From Prochlorococcus sp. AG-412-P08 (GTDB lineage: Bacteria > Cyanobacteriota > Cyanobacteriia > PCC-6307 > Cyanobiaceae): 64,000 bases of DNA. A program made the translations under genes and the position numbers. The stretch lies in contig QCLI01000002.1 in NCBI GenBank assembly GCA_003214695.1, positions 68,226 through 132,225 on the forward strand, read 5' to 3'. Position 1 is the first letter of the stretch, and each line of letters starts with the position of its first letter. Below are positions 17,313 to 27,066 of this stretch, piece after piece. The notes beneath the pieces were generated by a model that was not told the origin of the DNA, made no database searches, and was given only the letters and a program-made list of their open reading frames with translations.

Positions 17313-18395
17313 ATGACCACCATTAGAAAGCAGCGCTCTGCGTTGCTCGGCGGTTGGCCGCAATTCTGTGAGTGGGTCACATCTACTGACAACCGGATTT
17401 ACGTCGGTTGGTTCGGTGTATTGATGATCCCTTGCCTTTTAGCGGCAGCAATCTGCTTTGTAGTTGCTTTTATAGCAGCACCTCCAGTTGACATTGATGG
17501 CATCCGTGAGCCTGTTGCAGGATCTTTCCTTTATGGAAACAACATCATTTCTGGTGCTGTAGTTCCTTCTAGTAATGCAATCGGTCTTCACTTTTACCCA
17601 ATTTGGGAAGCTGCAACTCTTGATGAGTGGCTTTATAACGGCGGTCCTTACCAGCTTGTTATTTTCCACTTCCTCATCGGTATTTGCGGTTGGATGGGCC
17701 GTCAGTGGGAACTTTCATACCGTTTAGGTATGCGCCCATGGATCTGTGTTGCTTACTCAGCACCAGTTTCAGCTGCTTTTGCTGTTTTCCTTGTTTATCC
17801 ATTTGGTCAGGGATCTTTCTCTGATGGAATGCCTTTAGGAATTTCAGGAACATTTAACTTTATGTTTGTGTTCCAAGCTGAGCACAACATTCTTATGCAC
17901 CCATTCCACATGGCTGGTGTTGCAGGAATGTTTGGCGGAAGTTTGTTCTCAGCTATGCATGGTTCATTGGTGACTTCTTCACTTATTCGTGAAACCACCG
18001 AGACTGAGTCTCAGAACTATGGTTATAAGTTTGGACAAGAGGAAGAAACATACAATATCGTTGCAGCTCATGGCTACTTCGGTCGTTTGATCTTCCAATA
18101 TGCAAGCTTCAATAACAGTCGTAGTCTTCATTTCTTCTTGGCAATCTTCCCAGTTGTTTGTATTTGGCTGACTTCTATGGGCATTTGCACCATGGCATTC
18201 AACCTAAATGGATTCAACTTCAACCAGTCTGTGGTTGACGCAAATGGCAAGGTTGTTCCAACTTGGGGCGATGTACTAAACCGTGCAAACCTAGGTATGG
18301 AAGTTATGCATGAGCGTAATGCTCATAACTTCCCTCTTGACTTGGCAGCTGCTGAATCCACTTCTGTGGCATTAGTTGCTCCAGCAATTGGTTGA
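17313..18395 (+). CDS. psbA: photosystem II reaction-centre protein D1
   Basis: D1, 360 aa, binds P680, pheophytin, QB and most ligands of the Mn4CaO5 cluster in the thylakoid membrane. All landmarks are present: five transmembrane helices, [13 protein letters not shown] (His 215 region), the QB-loop segment [11 protein letters not shown], and the C-terminal [17 protein letters not shown] with H332/E333/H337/D342/A344 equivalents. The processed tail [15 protein letters not shown] follows. One residue is inserted near the N-terminus relative to Synechocystis, so the Glu/Gln 130 position falls at Q131: glutamine, the D1:1-like, low-light form. Codon use is more C/G-rich at third positions than in neighbours, as expected for extreme expression. 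A strong terminator follows. Confidence 0.99.
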   Translation: MTTIRKQRSALLGGWPQFCEWVTSTDNRIYVGWFGVLMIPCLLAAAICFVVAFIAAPPVDIDGIREPVAGSFLYGNNIISGAVVPSSNAIGLHFYPIWEAATLDEWLYNGGPYQLVIFHFLIGICGWMGRQWELSYRLGMRPWICVAYSAPVSAAFAVFLVYPFGQGSFSDGMPLGISGTFNFMFVFQAEHNILMHPFHMAGVAGMFGGSLFSAMHGSLVTSSLIRETTETESQNYGYKFGQEEETYNIVAAHGYFGRLIFQYASFNNSRSLHFFLAIFPVVCIWLTSMGICTMAFNLNGFNFNQSVVDANGKVVPTWGDVLNRANLGMEVMHERNAHNFPLDLAAAESTSVALVAPAIG

Positions 18396-18440
18396 TATTT
18401 GTTTCTTATAAGAACGAATAAACTCTTTTGTTTGCTTTTG

Positions 18441-18473
18441 AGCCCCTCTTAATTTAAGAGGGGCTTTTTTTTT
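18441..18473 (+). terminator. intrinsic terminator of psbA
   Basis: An 11-bp perfect stem, AGCCCCTCTTA-ATT-TAAGAGGGGCT, is directly followed by a T8 run. It lies 45 bases after the psbA stop and isolates psbA from aroC. Confidence 0.95.
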
Positions 18474-18564
18474 AGAAAAATTTTTAATTTCTGCTAAATG
18501 GCCATTGATTGATTAAGCTTTTGCTGAAATCACTTTTTTGGTATCTCCGCAAAATAAGAAATTC

Positions 18565-19653
18565 ATGGGTAGTAGTTTTGGAGATTTCTTTCGGGTCACC
18601 ACATTTGGGGAATCTCATGGAGGGGGCGTAGGTGTTGTGGTAGATGGTTGCCCTCCTAGGCTTGAATTAGATATTTTGAAAATACAAGAAGAGCTTGATA
18701 GACGAAGACCTGGTCAAAGCAAAATCACTACTCCAAGAAAAGAATTAGATCACGTCGAGATTTTGAGTGGAGCAGTTGATAAGAAAACTCTTGGCACACC
18801 AATAGCCATGATGGTTAGGAATAAGGACCAAAGACCAAGTGATTATGGTGGAATGAAAAATGTATTTCGACCTTCTCATGCCGATGGTACATATCACTTG
18901 AAATATGGAATTCAGGCCCAAAGTGGGGGTGGGAGAGCTTCTGCAAGAGAAACAATTGGAAGAGTTGCAGCTGGATCTATTGCAAAGCAAATACTTAAGA
19001 AAGCTTATGGGACTGAAGTTCTTGCTTGGGTAAAACGTATTCATGATATTGATGCCCAAATAGATATGAATAAGGTCTGCCTTGAGGATATTGAATCAAA
19101 TATTGTGAGATGTCCAGATCAAGAAAATGCCAATTTGATGATCAAACGAATTGAGGAGATTAGTCGAGACGGAGATTCATGTGGAGGTGTTATTGAATGT
19201 ATTGTTCGTGATGCTCCAGGTGGACTAGGAATGCCCGTTTTTGACAAATTAGAGGCAGATTTTGCAAAGGCTTTAATGTCATTGCCAGCAAGCAAGGGTT
19301 TTGAAGTTGGATCAGGTTTTAGAGGAACATACTTGCGCGGAAGCGATCATAATGATGAGTTTTTGGCTTCAGATGAAAATAGATTGCGAACTGCTTCAAA
19401 TAACTCCGGAGGGATTCAAGGAGGAATTAGTAATGGCGAGCCAATAATTCTTAGAGTTGGATTTAAGCCAACAGCAACTATTCGTAAGGAGCAGAAAACC
19501 ATTGATTCAGCAGGTAATCGAACTGTCCTTGCTGCAAAAGGAAGGCATGATCCATGCGTCCTCCCTAGAGCGGTCCCTATGGTTGAAGCAATGGTTGCAA
19601 TAGTTTTGGTAGATCATCTTTTAAGACAAAAAGGTCAATGCAGTCTTTGGTAG
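18565..19653 (+). CDS. aroC: chorismate synthase
   Basis: This FMN-dependent enzyme converts 5-enolpyruvylshikimate-3-phosphate to chorismate, the last shared step towards aromatic amino acids and the quinone and folate precursors. Motifs visible are [32 protein letters not shown], the conserved [18 protein letters not shown], and [12 protein letters not shown] near the C-terminus. I place the start at ATG 18565, giving the family-typical [19 protein letters not shown] and about 362 aa, in place of the track's TTG at 18538. It stands alone downstream of the psbA terminator. Confidence 0.97.
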   Translation: MGSSFGDFFRVTTFGESHGGGVGVVVDGCPPRLELDILKIQEELDRRRPGQSKITTPRKELDHVEILSGAVDKKTLGTPIAMMVRNKDQRPSDYGGMKNVFRPSHADGTYHLKYGIQAQSGGGRASARETIGRVAAGSIAKQILKKAYGTEVLAWVKRIHDIDAQIDMNKVCLEDIESNIVRCPDQENANLMIKRIEEISRDGDSCGGVIECIVRDAPGGLGMPVFDKLEADFAKALMSLPASKGFEVGSGFRGTYLRGSDHNDEFLASDENRLRTASNNSGGIQGGISNGEPIILRVGFKPTATIRKEQKTIDSAGNRTVLAAKGRHDPCVLPRAVPMVEAMVAIVLVDHLLRQKGQCSLW

Positions 19654-19759
19654 TTGATATTCTTATCATTTATTTTTTACTTTTGAGATAGAACTTTAAA
19701 CAATAGAAGTTCTCTAAAGCTTCTAATTTCTTCTTATCAAGAGACCAATAATGTAAAAC

Positions 19760-20431
19760 TTATTTTTCCTTGAGCCATTTCTCAAGGTCTGGATCTATTT
19801 GATAACCTTTTATTAGTTCTCTCCCAAGAATGATCGCTCTATAACCATTTGAAAGCCATAAATTGACATCTCTGATCTTCATTCCACCTGCAGCAATGAA
19901 AAAAGGTATTGGTTGGAAGGAAGCCTTGATTTGGTTTATGTAGCTTATCCCTAGTAATGATGCAGGGAAGAGTTTGATGGCTCGATATCCAAAATTAATA
20001 GCTTGTTGAATCTCTGAAGGGGAGAACACACCCGGTATAACTAATTGCCCTAATTCTCGCGCTCTTAATTGTAGTCTAAGGTCCCAGAATGGAGACATTG
20101 AAAACTTAAAGTCAAGTTCTGCAATGACTTCTAAGGATCTTGGGTCGGTTAAGGAAGCTGCTCCAAAAGAGATGTTGGGAAATTGCTTTTTAAGTTCTTT
20201 TATAAAAGGAACCCAATTATTATGTGAAGACCATGCAATTTCTATATTTTTAATATCAGAACTAATGAGGTTATTTATTAAACAAATGATATCCTCGAAA
20301 TATAATTTATCAAGATTATCTTGAGATATTCTCAATACTATAATTAATGGCTGAGAAATAAGCGAAGATATCAAGAAATCCTGCCTTTCTTTCCATAAAT
20401 TAAATGAATTTGATTTAGATATATTCAGCAA
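19760..20431 (-). CDS. eda: KDPG/KHG aldolase (Entner-Doudoroff aldolase)
   Basis: This 223-aa class I aldolase cleaves 2-keto-3-deoxy-6-phosphogluconate to pyruvate and glyceraldehyde-3-phosphate. The Schiff-base lysine lies in YRAIKLFPASLLG (about residue 150), and the phosphate-binding end in FIAAGGMKIRDVNLWLSNGY. The family's catalytic glutamate corresponds to the NIEIAW segment. The only plausible start is TTG at 20431, inside the last codons of ftsH (17-base overlap), preceded by a GAGAAG purine stretch. Translation is therefore probably coupled to ftsH. Length is typical. The enzyme indicates an Entner-Doudoroff or related sugar-acid route. Confidence 0.88.
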   Translation of the reverse strand: MLNISKSNSFNLWKERQDFLISSLISQPLIIVLRISQDNLDKLYFEDIICLINNLISSDIKNIEIAWSSHNNWVPFIKELKKQFPNISFGAASLTDPRSLEVIAELDFKFSMSPFWDLRLQLRARELGQLVIPGVFSPSEIQQAINFGYRAIKLFPASLLGISYINQIKASFQPIPFFIAAGGMKIRDVNLWLSNGYRAIILGRELIKGYQIDPDLEKWLKEK

Positions 20432-22268
20432 CTTTTACTTCTCTTTTAATTAGTAGCTCTTGTAGGTCCTCGGAATCAACTGTTTCTTTTTCAATAAGCA
20501 TCTCTGCAAGTTCATTAAGAACAGATCTATTGTCCTCTAGAGCTTTAGTGGCTCGTTTATAAGCTATGTCAACCAAGTAGGACACCTCTTCATCAATTGT
20601 GGCAGCTGTATCTTCAGAAAAGTCTCTTTCAGCAGCTATATCTCTACCTAGGAACATTCCTCCTTGTGAGCGTCCTAAGGCTACTGGGCCAAGTTTCTCG
20701 CTCATGCCAAAGCGAGTAACCATTTGCCTTGCGACCTGAGCAACTTGCTTTAGATCATTAGAAGCCCCAGTGGTCACCTCGTCTTCTCCATAAACTATTT
20801 CTTCTGCCACGCGGCCCCCAAGGGCAACTGCCATTTGATTTTGAAGATAAGACCTTGAATACAGACCAGACTCCATTCTTTCTTCACTAGGAGTGAAAAA
20901 AGTTAATCCTCCGGCTTGGCCTCGTGGAATAATTGAAATTTTTTGAACTGGATCGTAATCAGGCATGACTGCACCAACTAGAGCATGACCAGCTTCGTGA
21001 TAAGCAACTAGTTCCTTTCTTTTATTACTCATAACTCTGTCTTTTTTTTCAGGTCCTGCCATCACTCTTTCAATAGCATCACCAATTTCTAGCTTGCTTA
21101 TCTCCGTCCTTTCTCGTCTAGCTGCAAGTATTGCAGCCTCATTGAGCAAATTAGAAAGGTCTGCACCAGTAAAGCCTGGGGTTCTTCTTGCGACTTGATC
21201 CAGATCAACATCTTTTGAAAGAGTTTTACCTCTAGCATGTACTTTTAGAATTTGTAGGCGTCCTAGATAGTCAGGTCTATCAACAACCACTTGCCTATCA
21301 AAGCGACCTGGCCTTAATAATGCTGAGTCAAGAACGTCTGGTCTATTTGTTGCTGCAACGATAATGATTCCAGTATTTCCTTCAAATCCATCCATTTCAG
21401 TTAGCAATTGATTTAGAGTTTGCTCTCTTTCATCATTACCACCACCAAGTCCAGCACCTCTTTGCCTTCCAACAGCATCAATTTCATCAATAAAAACTAT
21501 GCATGGGGCATTCTTTTTAGCTTGTTCAAAAAGATCTCTAACTCGACTGGCTCCTACCCCTACAAACATTTCTACAAATTCAGATCCAGATATAGAAAAG
21601 AAAGGGACTGCAGCTTCGCCAGCAACTGCTTTTGCTAATAGTGTTTTACCAGTTCCTGGAGGTCCAACAAGAAGAACTCCTTTGGGGATCTTTGCCCCAA
21701 CTGCAGTAAATCGATCAGGATTTTTTAAAAAGTCAACTACTTCAGATAGTTCTAGCTTTGCTCCTTCAATACCAGCGACATCACCAAATGTAACTTGAGT
21801 CGAAGGTTCCATTTGCAATCGAGCTTTGCTTTTACCAAAATTCATTGCTGGATTACCTCCACCTCCTGCCCCACCTTGAGAACGACGGAATAGAAAAAAT
21901 AGACCAGCAAGAAGTAGAAATGGGAAAAATAGACTGCTAGCAGCTTGTTGCCATGGATTGGCTTGCTGGGTCGGTTGAACTGCAATGTCTACATCGTTTT
22001 CAGTCAGAAGTTGCAATAGGTCTTCATCAGGAGCGAGATTTACTTCAGCCCGACTACCATCATTTTCAATGATTTGTGCTGTTCCATTATCAGGAGAAAG
22101 GAAAACCCTACTAACCTGTTTGTCTTGTACTGCTTCAATAAAATCGCTATATCGAAGTGTGCTTGGCCCTTCAGATTGATTAGGACGTTCTAAGAAAGCA
22201 GTACCAACAAAGATTATTACTACAACCATAAGGAAGTAGAGAGCTATGTTTCGCCAGCGTTTGTTCAA
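20415..22268 (-). CDS. ftsH: FtsH ATP-dependent zinc metalloprotease
   Basis: This 617-aa AAA+ membrane protease in cyanobacteria degrades damaged membrane proteins, notably photodamaged D1. Two N-terminal hydrophobic segments (about residues 7-25 and 110-127) bracket a lumenal/periplasmic domain. The AAA module has Walker [14 protein letters not shown] (about 204), Walker [16 protein letters not shown] and the arginine-finger/SRH region [17 protein letters not shown]. The protease domain contains the zinc site HEAGH (about 425). It is one of several FtsH paralogues expected in a cyanobacterium; which complex it joins cannot be told here. eda overlaps its 3' end. Confidence 0.97.
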   Translation of the reverse strand: MNKRWRNIALYFLMVVVIIFVGTAFLERPNQSEGPSTLRYSDFIEAVQDKQVSRVFLSPDNGTAQIIENDGSRAEVNLAPDEDLLQLLTENDVDIAVQPTQQANPWQQAASSLFFPFLLLAGLFFLFRRSQGGAGGGGNPAMNFGKSKARLQMEPSTQVTFGDVAGIEGAKLELSEVVDFLKNPDRFTAVGAKIPKGVLLVGPPGTGKTLLAKAVAGEAAVPFFSISGSEFVEMFVGVGASRVRDLFEQAKKNAPCIVFIDEIDAVGRQRGAGLGGGNDEREQTLNQLLTEMDGFEGNTGIIIVAATNRPDVLDSALLRPGRFDRQVVVDRPDYLGRLQILKVHARGKTLSKDVDLDQVARRTPGFTGADLSNLLNEAAILAARRERTEISKLEIGDAIERVMAGPEKKDRVMSNKRKELVAYHEAGHALVGAVMPDYDPVQKISIIPRGQAGGLTFFTPSEERMESGLYSRSYLQNQMAVALGGRVAEEIVYGEDEVTTGASNDLKQVAQVARQMVTRFGMSEKLGPVALGRSQGGMFLGRDIAAERDFSEDTAATIDEEVSYLVDIAYKRATKALEDNRSVLNELAEMLIEKETVDSEDLQELLIKREVKVAEYI

Positions 22269-22317
22269 GGTTCTTTACTCGTGATGAAGCAATATTAATA
22301 GGATTATGCCCGATCTG

Positions 22318-23490
22318 TTAGGCACTTCGCAGGACTTCGACCACACTACGGAATGCAAACCATTCTGGTATGTCTTCACCATCCCGGAGCATTTTCCTGA
22401 ATTGTGTTCCACTTAGCTTTTTGATTTTCAAGCCAGAACTCTCTGCATGAGAGGCAGTTACATAACCTTCCTCTTCTGTATAAACAAGATTTAATGAAGG
22501 AACAGTATGCATTTCTAGTTCTGGAGCGCATTCTTTTGCAAAATCTTGAGCATCGTATGGACCATAAAAATCTTCACCAGTTAATTGTGATTTACAACCT
22601 GCCATGTCACGCCCAATTATGAAATGTGAGCATCCATAGTTCCGTCGAATAATCATGTGTTGCAGAGCTTCTCTTGGGCCAGCCATATGCATGGAATAGG
22701 GGAGGTATGCCCATCTAATCATTTGATTGTTTACTTCAGCTGCTAACCGTTCGTAAGTCTGGAAGCGAATCTCTCCTGGGATATCATCTTGCTGCGTTGG
22801 TCCACATGTTGGGTGAACTAGCACTACAGCACTTTTACTTACATTTTCTGCATGAAGCGCTTGAGTGAATAATTCGTAATGAGCTCTATGAATAGGATTC
22901 CTACATTGAAAAGCAACTACATCTTGATCTTTAGGAAGATTTTTTCTAACTTCTGATGGCGTTTTGCAAGGGAAGACTCTTTTAGGAAGCTCTATACCCT
23001 GTAATTCCCCGCCTAGATAAAATTGCTTTCTTTCCATTGCAATCATCCTGACAGCAGGATGTTCTAATGAAGTGGTTCCATAGCATCCTTTAGCCTCAAG
23101 GACCTTATCTGGTTCCCACTTATCATTGATAGTTAAAACTGCTAGATCTTGTTCTTTATAGCGAAGAAGTACTTTGTCCCCAATTTCTAAATCTTCACTA
23201 TTGGTGTCCATGACGATAGGTAGGCCAAATAATCTTCCGTCAGATGTTCTATTTCTTTTAACGACAGACTCGTAATTCTCTTTGTTCATGAAGCCTCTGA
23301 GAGGAGAAAAACCTCCAATTATAAGTAATTCAATATCACAAGCATTTCGATCGGAGCATTCAATGGTTTTAGTTGCTGTTGACAGAACTCTTTCACGAGA
23401 ATCGGAGGGAACCATTAAGTTTTCCAGTTTCCCTCCGTACGGTGGTATAACTTCAGATCTTGAATTTGACAATGATTGTTTAAAGGTCAT
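22318..23490 (-). CDS. sat: ATP sulfurylase (sulfate adenylyltransferase)
   Basis: This 390-aa enzyme activates sulfate to adenosine-5'-phosphosulfate, the entry to assimilatory sulfate reduction. Signature motifs are QCRNPIHRAHYELF (residues about 197-210, the HXXH-containing nucleotide site), GPREALQHMIIRRNYGC and HFIIGRDMAGC. Length matches the monofunctional family; there is no APS-kinase extension. It lies 49 bases upstream of ftsH on the same strand, so limited co-transcription is possible. A very strong terminator separates it from psbO transcription upstream. Confidence 0.97.
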   Translation of the reverse strand: MTFKQSLSNSRSEVIPPYGGKLENLMVPSDSRERVLSTATKTIECSDRNACDIELLIIGGFSPLRGFMNKENYESVVKRNRTSDGRLFGLPIVMDTNSEDLEIGDKVLLRYKEQDLAVLTINDKWEPDKVLEAKGCYGTTSLEHPAVRMIAMERKQFYLGGELQGIELPKRVFPCKTPSEVRKNLPKDQDVVAFQCRNPIHRAHYELFTQALHAENVSKSAVVLVHPTCGPTQQDDIPGEIRFQTYERLAAEVNNQMIRWAYLPYSMHMAGPREALQHMIIRRNYGCSHFIIGRDMAGCKSQLTGEDFYGPYDAQDFAKECAPELEMHTVPSLNLVYTEEEGYVTASHAESSGLKIKKLSGTQFRKMLRDGEDIPEWFAFRSVVEVLRSA

Positions 23491-23552
23491 TAGGAGTAAA
23501 TAGATCCGAGAAATTTTCCCAGATAGGAGAAAAAAACTAGAGACAATAATTG

Positions 23553-23591
23553 AACAACAAAAAAGGGTCCGAAGGACCCTTTTTTGTTGTT
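23553..23591. terminator. intrinsic terminator of psbO (symmetrical 18-bp hairpin)
   Basis: A perfect inverted repeat with 18-base arms (AACAACAAAAAAGGGTCC / complement) and a 3-base GAA loop. Read on the minus strand it has a GGGTCC stem core, a TTC loop and a T6 run. It sits 29 bases after the psbO stop and should insulate highly expressed psbO from sat and ftsH. The symmetrical A6/T6 flanks could also stop plus-strand transcription. Confidence 0.94.
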
Positions 23592-23619
23592 GGTCTTTAC
23601 TTAAAGATCAAAAGCGATT

Positions 23620-24411
23620 TTAAGCTTTGCGACCATATAGATCACCAATGATTTTGACATCAACTGGTTCTTTGGAACCTAGGTCGTTATCTGATGGTTG
23701 AACTGCAACAAAAGTACCTGAAAATTCAGATGTATCAGAATCGACACTATCAATTGAAAGGGTTATAACCCCTTTCCCATCAAGGTCTCTTTTGATGTTT
23801 TCTTTTGCAAGTTCTTCATCGTCACCACCTAAAGCAACAAGACCTTGTGCATATTCAACACCAGTATCCTTAGCTCTGCTTTTTGGATCTAGGAAATCAC
23901 CTGTACGGTAGCTAGGAGTATAAGTAGTGCCTGAAGCTTCAGTGCCTGGAGCGATTGACTTACCTTTGAAATCCACTGCCATCTCTTTAGCTGAGAAGAC
24001 GAATGGGAATTCTTCTCCAGTAGGAGAAAGAACAGTAATTAGTTGAAAGTCAATACCACCTTGCTCTTTGAAGGTGCTTCCAGAAACATCACCATAGACC
24101 TGCTCAACGGTTGTGTTGTTACGAGGACTAATGATTTTTGCTGGTACAAATTCAGCTTTTGCTCTCTTTGATCTAGCAACCTTTACATACACTTCAGTGG
24201 GGTGCATGCAGATATCAGTAAGACGTCCATCAATGCTGAATGATCCTTGAGATCCAGCAGATATTGTTGGGCAGTCATTTGCTTTGCCGGTATTAACAAC
24301 ATCGGCAAATCTTGCATTACCCCTTTCTCCGGAGGCAGAGACACTACTTGGGGCAGCTATGAAGGTGAGACAGAAAGCAAGCGCCAGGGCTAGCAAAGGA
24401 CGAAATCTCAT
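23620..24411 (-). CDS. psbO: photosystem II manganese-stabilising protein PsbO
   Basis: This 263-aa lumenal extrinsic subunit stabilises the Mn4CaO5 cluster. A Sec-type signal peptide is visible (MRFRPLLALALAFCLTFIAA, then PSSVSASG) with cleavage near residue 26. The mature part begins with a region containing the disulfide-forming cysteines in NDCPTISAGSQGSF and LTDICMHPTEVYVKV. The conserved KEQGGIDFQLITVLSPTGEE and FLDPKSRAKDTGVEYAQGL are present. It has its own upstream spacer of about 190 bases on the coaBC side and a strong terminator, consistent with single-gene high expression. Confidence 0.98.
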   Translation of the reverse strand: MRFRPLLALALAFCLTFIAAPSSVSASGERGNARFADVVNTGKANDCPTISAGSQGSFSIDGRLTDICMHPTEVYVKVARSKRAKAEFVPAKIISPRNNTTVEQVYGDVSGSTFKEQGGIDFQLITVLSPTGEEFPFVFSAKEMAVDFKGKSIAPGTEASGTTYTPSYRTGDFLDPKSRAKDTGVEYAQGLVALGGDDEELAKENIKRDLDGKGVITLSIDSVDSDTSEFSGTFVAVQPSDNDLGSKEPVDVKIIGDLYGRKA

Positions 24412-24599
24412 GGATGGGAAGCCTAAAGGCCAAATGTATGCGGTATAAAAACCGCCCTATTACTCAGTTGGGAGCTTACAGGGGGAATTGCGCCTTATGT
24501 AGAGCCTTTTGCAGCTCTAAACAACTCGTAGCTTAATTATTTGGTTGAAAAATTGCTGCATTCTCTAAGACTTCTTCCAGTGCAATCCTTTTCAGCGTA

Positions 24600-25898
24600 T
24601 TATGGCTTGTGAACAAGATTGTTAATTTTTTCTGATTTGACCATTAATTGAATTTTTATAGCATCTAATAACTGATGAGCTATGGATAATTTTGAATTTA
24701 CTGGGATTTTCTGCATTTCATTTTTGGGGCCTATCAACCAACCTCCGTTTAATTCTGATCCAAAGCCTTGATTCAATCTGTCAATAGGGTTTGCCATTAA
24801 TAGATCGCAGCCTTTGGCCTGCTTTTTTGAAATTGCAAGTTTTTGTATTTCTCCATCATTGCCAGTTAACGCAGCAAAGCCAAGGAAAACTTGGTGTTGC
24901 TGCTTTCCCTTTACTAGTCTTTTAAGTAAATCTGGGACTATCTCAAATTTATCTTCAAGAGATTCTAAAAGTTTTTCCTTTCCTATTTTAACTGAACTGC
25001 ATTTCTTACTTTGTATATCTGCTATTGCTGCGGCCATTGCAATTGCATCTGCAGAAGTTTGTAATTTCTCAAGTGCACAAAGCATATCGTTAGCGCTTCT
25101 TGCCTCAATAGAATTTAGGCCTTCTAATAACCCTGGACTAATTTGCAGAGAACCATGAATTAAGTCGACCTTTGCGCCCCTGAATCTTGCTGCTTGCCCT
25201 AATAAAACACCCATCTTCCCACTGCTTCGGTTACTTAGATATCTGGCTGCATCAATATCTTCAATAGTTGCTCCTGTAGTAACCAAGAGTGTTATTCCTT
25301 GCCAGTCTTTTTTCAGTGGAAATTTCTGAATTGCAGCACTTTCTAATGCCAATTGAATCACTTCACAATTAGCCATGCGACCTTCGCCAATTCGATCGCA
25401 TGCCAATAGACCTTCTGAGGGAGATAATGCAATTACATTTTGGAATTCTTGAAGTTTTCGCCAATTATTGCTTACTGCTTGGTTATTCCACATTCCTGTA
25501 TTCATAGCAGCAGCTGCAATAACAGGCCTCTCTGACGCTAAAAGTACACTTGCCGCTAAACCCTCACTGAGACCATTGACCCACCTTGAAAGTGATGATG
25601 CGCTTAACGGCGCAATTGCAATTAGATCTGCCCATTCAGCAAGTTCAATATGCAATGGTTTTACCCGTTGAGGATCCCATTGGTCTTTGTCTTCATAGCA
25701 CCGATTTCGACTTAAGGTTGATAAAGAGACGGTGCCAACCAAACGCGAAGCGCTAGCGGTGATAATGCATCGAACTTTTGCCCCACTTTTAATTAAGTTA
25801 CTAATTAGGAGTGGAGTCTTTACAGCTGCGATGCTCCCAGTAGCAATGACAAGGATTTTTTGGCCGTTTAATTTTTGAGTTTCCTCAATCTTCATCAA
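24600..25898 (-). CDS. coaBC: bifunctional phosphopantothenoylcysteine decarboxylase/phosphopantothenate-cysteine ligase
   Basis: This 432-aa bifunctional enzyme makes 4'-phosphopantetheine for coenzyme A. The N-terminal flavoprotein CoaC domain shows GSIAAVKTPLLISNLIKSGA, the active-site HIELAEWADLIAIAPLSASS and AAAMNTGMW. The C-terminal CoaB domain shows LLVTTGATIEDIDAARYLSN and RSSGKMG, the nucleotide site, and LMANPIDR. Two adjacent ATGs open the frame. Its first bases overlap the 79-aa gene's 3' end by 14 bases, indicating co-transcription. Confidence 0.95.
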   Translation of the reverse strand: MMKIEETQKLNGQKILVIATGSIAAVKTPLLISNLIKSGAKVRCIITASASRLVGTVSLSTLSRNRCYEDKDQWDPQRVKPLHIELAEWADLIAIAPLSASSLSRWVNGLSEGLAASVLLASERPVIAAAAMNTGMWNNQAVSNNWRKLQEFQNVIALSPSEGLLACDRIGEGRMANCEVIQLALESAAIQKFPLKKDWQGITLLVTTGATIEDIDAARYLSNRSSGKMGVLLGQAARFRGAKVDLIHGSLQISPGLLEGLNSIEARSANDMLCALEKLQTSADAIAMAAAIADIQSKKCSSVKIGKEKLLESLEDKFEIVPDLLKRLVKGKQQHQVFLGFAALTGNDGEIQKLAISKKQAKGCDLLMANPIDRLNQGFGSELNGGWLIGPKNEMQKIPVNSKLSIAHQLLDAIKIQLMVKSEKINNLVHKP

Positions 25899-26124
25899 AT
25901 GGTTCCTGGTCTATTAAATGATGGTAATTAAGAGTTAATTCTGGCCTGTGTATTGCTAGAGCTCTTAAAAGGTGCCAGTCACTTAAGCTATCAAAAGGAC
26001 TAGTATAATCCTCTTCTTCTAGCCTTTCTGCTAATTGAGCAGTTGATTGGTCGTCGAACTGTAAAAGGAGCTCTTCAGTGATTTTACCTTTTGAGCAATT
26101 TAAACCTATATCTTTCTTAGCCAT
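25885..26124 (-). CDS. small cyanobacterial protein, DUF2555-like
   Basis: This 79-aa acidic, soluble protein has no membrane segment. The conserved-looking core is SPFDSLSDWHLLRALAIHRP. Composition and the tight 14-base overlap with coaBC match the cyanobacteria-specific DUF2555 family as I recall it; the family label is from memory and moderately certain. Function is unknown. Co-transcription with coaBC is inferred from the overlap. Confidence 0.72.
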   Translation of the reverse strand: MAKKDIGLNCSKGKITEELLLQFDDQSTAQLAERLEEEDYTSPFDSLSDWHLLRALAIHRPELTLNYHHLIDQEPFDED

Positions 26125-26352
26125 TGTTTCTTCAGTTAAATTGAATCCACTGCCAATTACTCATTCTATTAAAAAAAGGTAATTAATAAAAGATTTGATT
26201 TATGAACATCATTTAAAAATTTGGGAGGCCATTTTTATCCCTTATAGATGCAATTCTAAATGTTTGATGTTGACTTTATCTTCAATTCCTTGGTTCTACC
26301 TGCGAGAAGGAAATTAATGAAGTAAAAGAAGCTATTAAGAAAAAGTTCTTTT

Positions 26353-26553
26353 ATGTCTCAATCAAAAAGGGAGCAGGTCGTAAGCCATCTTCGATACATC
26401 AGGCAGGAGCTGCGAGAGATGCATCAAGGAGTATTGGATGATGGATTATTACCTGAGCCAGGGGAGATTAGAGGAGTTATGGCGCAAATGGAGGCTTTGC
26501 ACGAATTACTCGAAGGTAAATCAAAGTCCAAGGCGAAACAAGAAGATGCTTAG
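26353..26553 (+). CDS. small charged helical protein, picocyanobacterial hypothetical
   Basis: This 66-aa soluble protein is rich in Glu, Gln, Lys and Arg and predicted almost entirely helical (VVSHLRYIRQELREMHQGVL, then RGVMAQMEALHELLEGK) with a lysine-rich tail. The two amphipathic helices separated by LLPEPGE suggest a helical hairpin. The start ATG is clean, with a 228-base spacer before it. No family is recognised; the regular helical design argues for a real gene. Confidence 0.7.
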   Translation: MSQSKREQVVSHLRYIRQELREMHQGVLDDGLLPEPGEIRGVMAQMEALHELLEGKSKSKAKQEDA

Positions 26554-26698
26554 CTTCTTTTTATTTGTTTAATTAGCTAGTATGATTATTGGTTTAATAG
26601 CATTCAGACCTTGAATAACATATGATTATCTTGTAATATTAAGTTAATGCTTATTACTTTAAATCTTCAACGCGGTTGAAAATTTTAATTTCTTTTGG

Positions 26699-27037
26699 AT
26701 GAAATACCAGTCAACAGGGTTTAGCCGCAACATTGTAAATATAATCTCTCGATTAGACTTATGGGTTGCAAATCCATGGAGGAAGTATTCATTATTAATA
26801 ATAATTTTTTTCTTTGCATTTTCTTTTGGAAGTTCGATAGGAATGATTAATGGAGCCTTGGCTTTGATGGATCCTGTGGGAGCATTTTTTACGGTTCTTC
26901 TAATTGAATTTTTTGTTCGTTTCAGAAGATCTGAGATTAAGAGAAAAGAGGCAAGATCTATTTCAAGGTCAATTATGGATAGCTTTAGAATGGGTTTTGT
27001 CTATGGATTATTTATGGAGGGATTTAAACTACTATAG
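26699..27037 (+). CDS. ycf20: Ycf20/DUF565 family membrane protein
   Basis: This 112-aa protein has the Ycf20 pattern: NPWRKYSLLIIIFFFAFSFG, then MINGALALMDPVGAFFTVLL with a second membrane helix, the basic EFFVRFRRSEIKRK and the C-terminal SFRMGFVYGLFMEGFKLL. Algal and plant Ycf20 proteins have been linked to thermal dissipation of excess light, but the cyanobacterial role is not established. Two or three hydrophobic segments imply a thylakoid or plasma membrane location. It is convergent with pyrB, 29 bases apart. Confidence 0.85.
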   Translation: MKYQSTGFSRNIVNIISRLDLWVANPWRKYSLLIIIFFFAFSFGSSIGMINGALALMDPVGAFFTVLLIEFFVRFRRSEIKRKEARSISRSIMDSFRMGFVYGLFMEGFKLL

Positions 27038-27066
27038 GAAGTAAATTTCTCCTGCCAGTATTAAAA

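Noticed and set aside
21499-21798. 99-aa plus-strand ORF opposite ftsH
   Set aside because: Antisense to the Walker A/B region of ftsH; proline/serine-rich composition is typical of a mirror frame.
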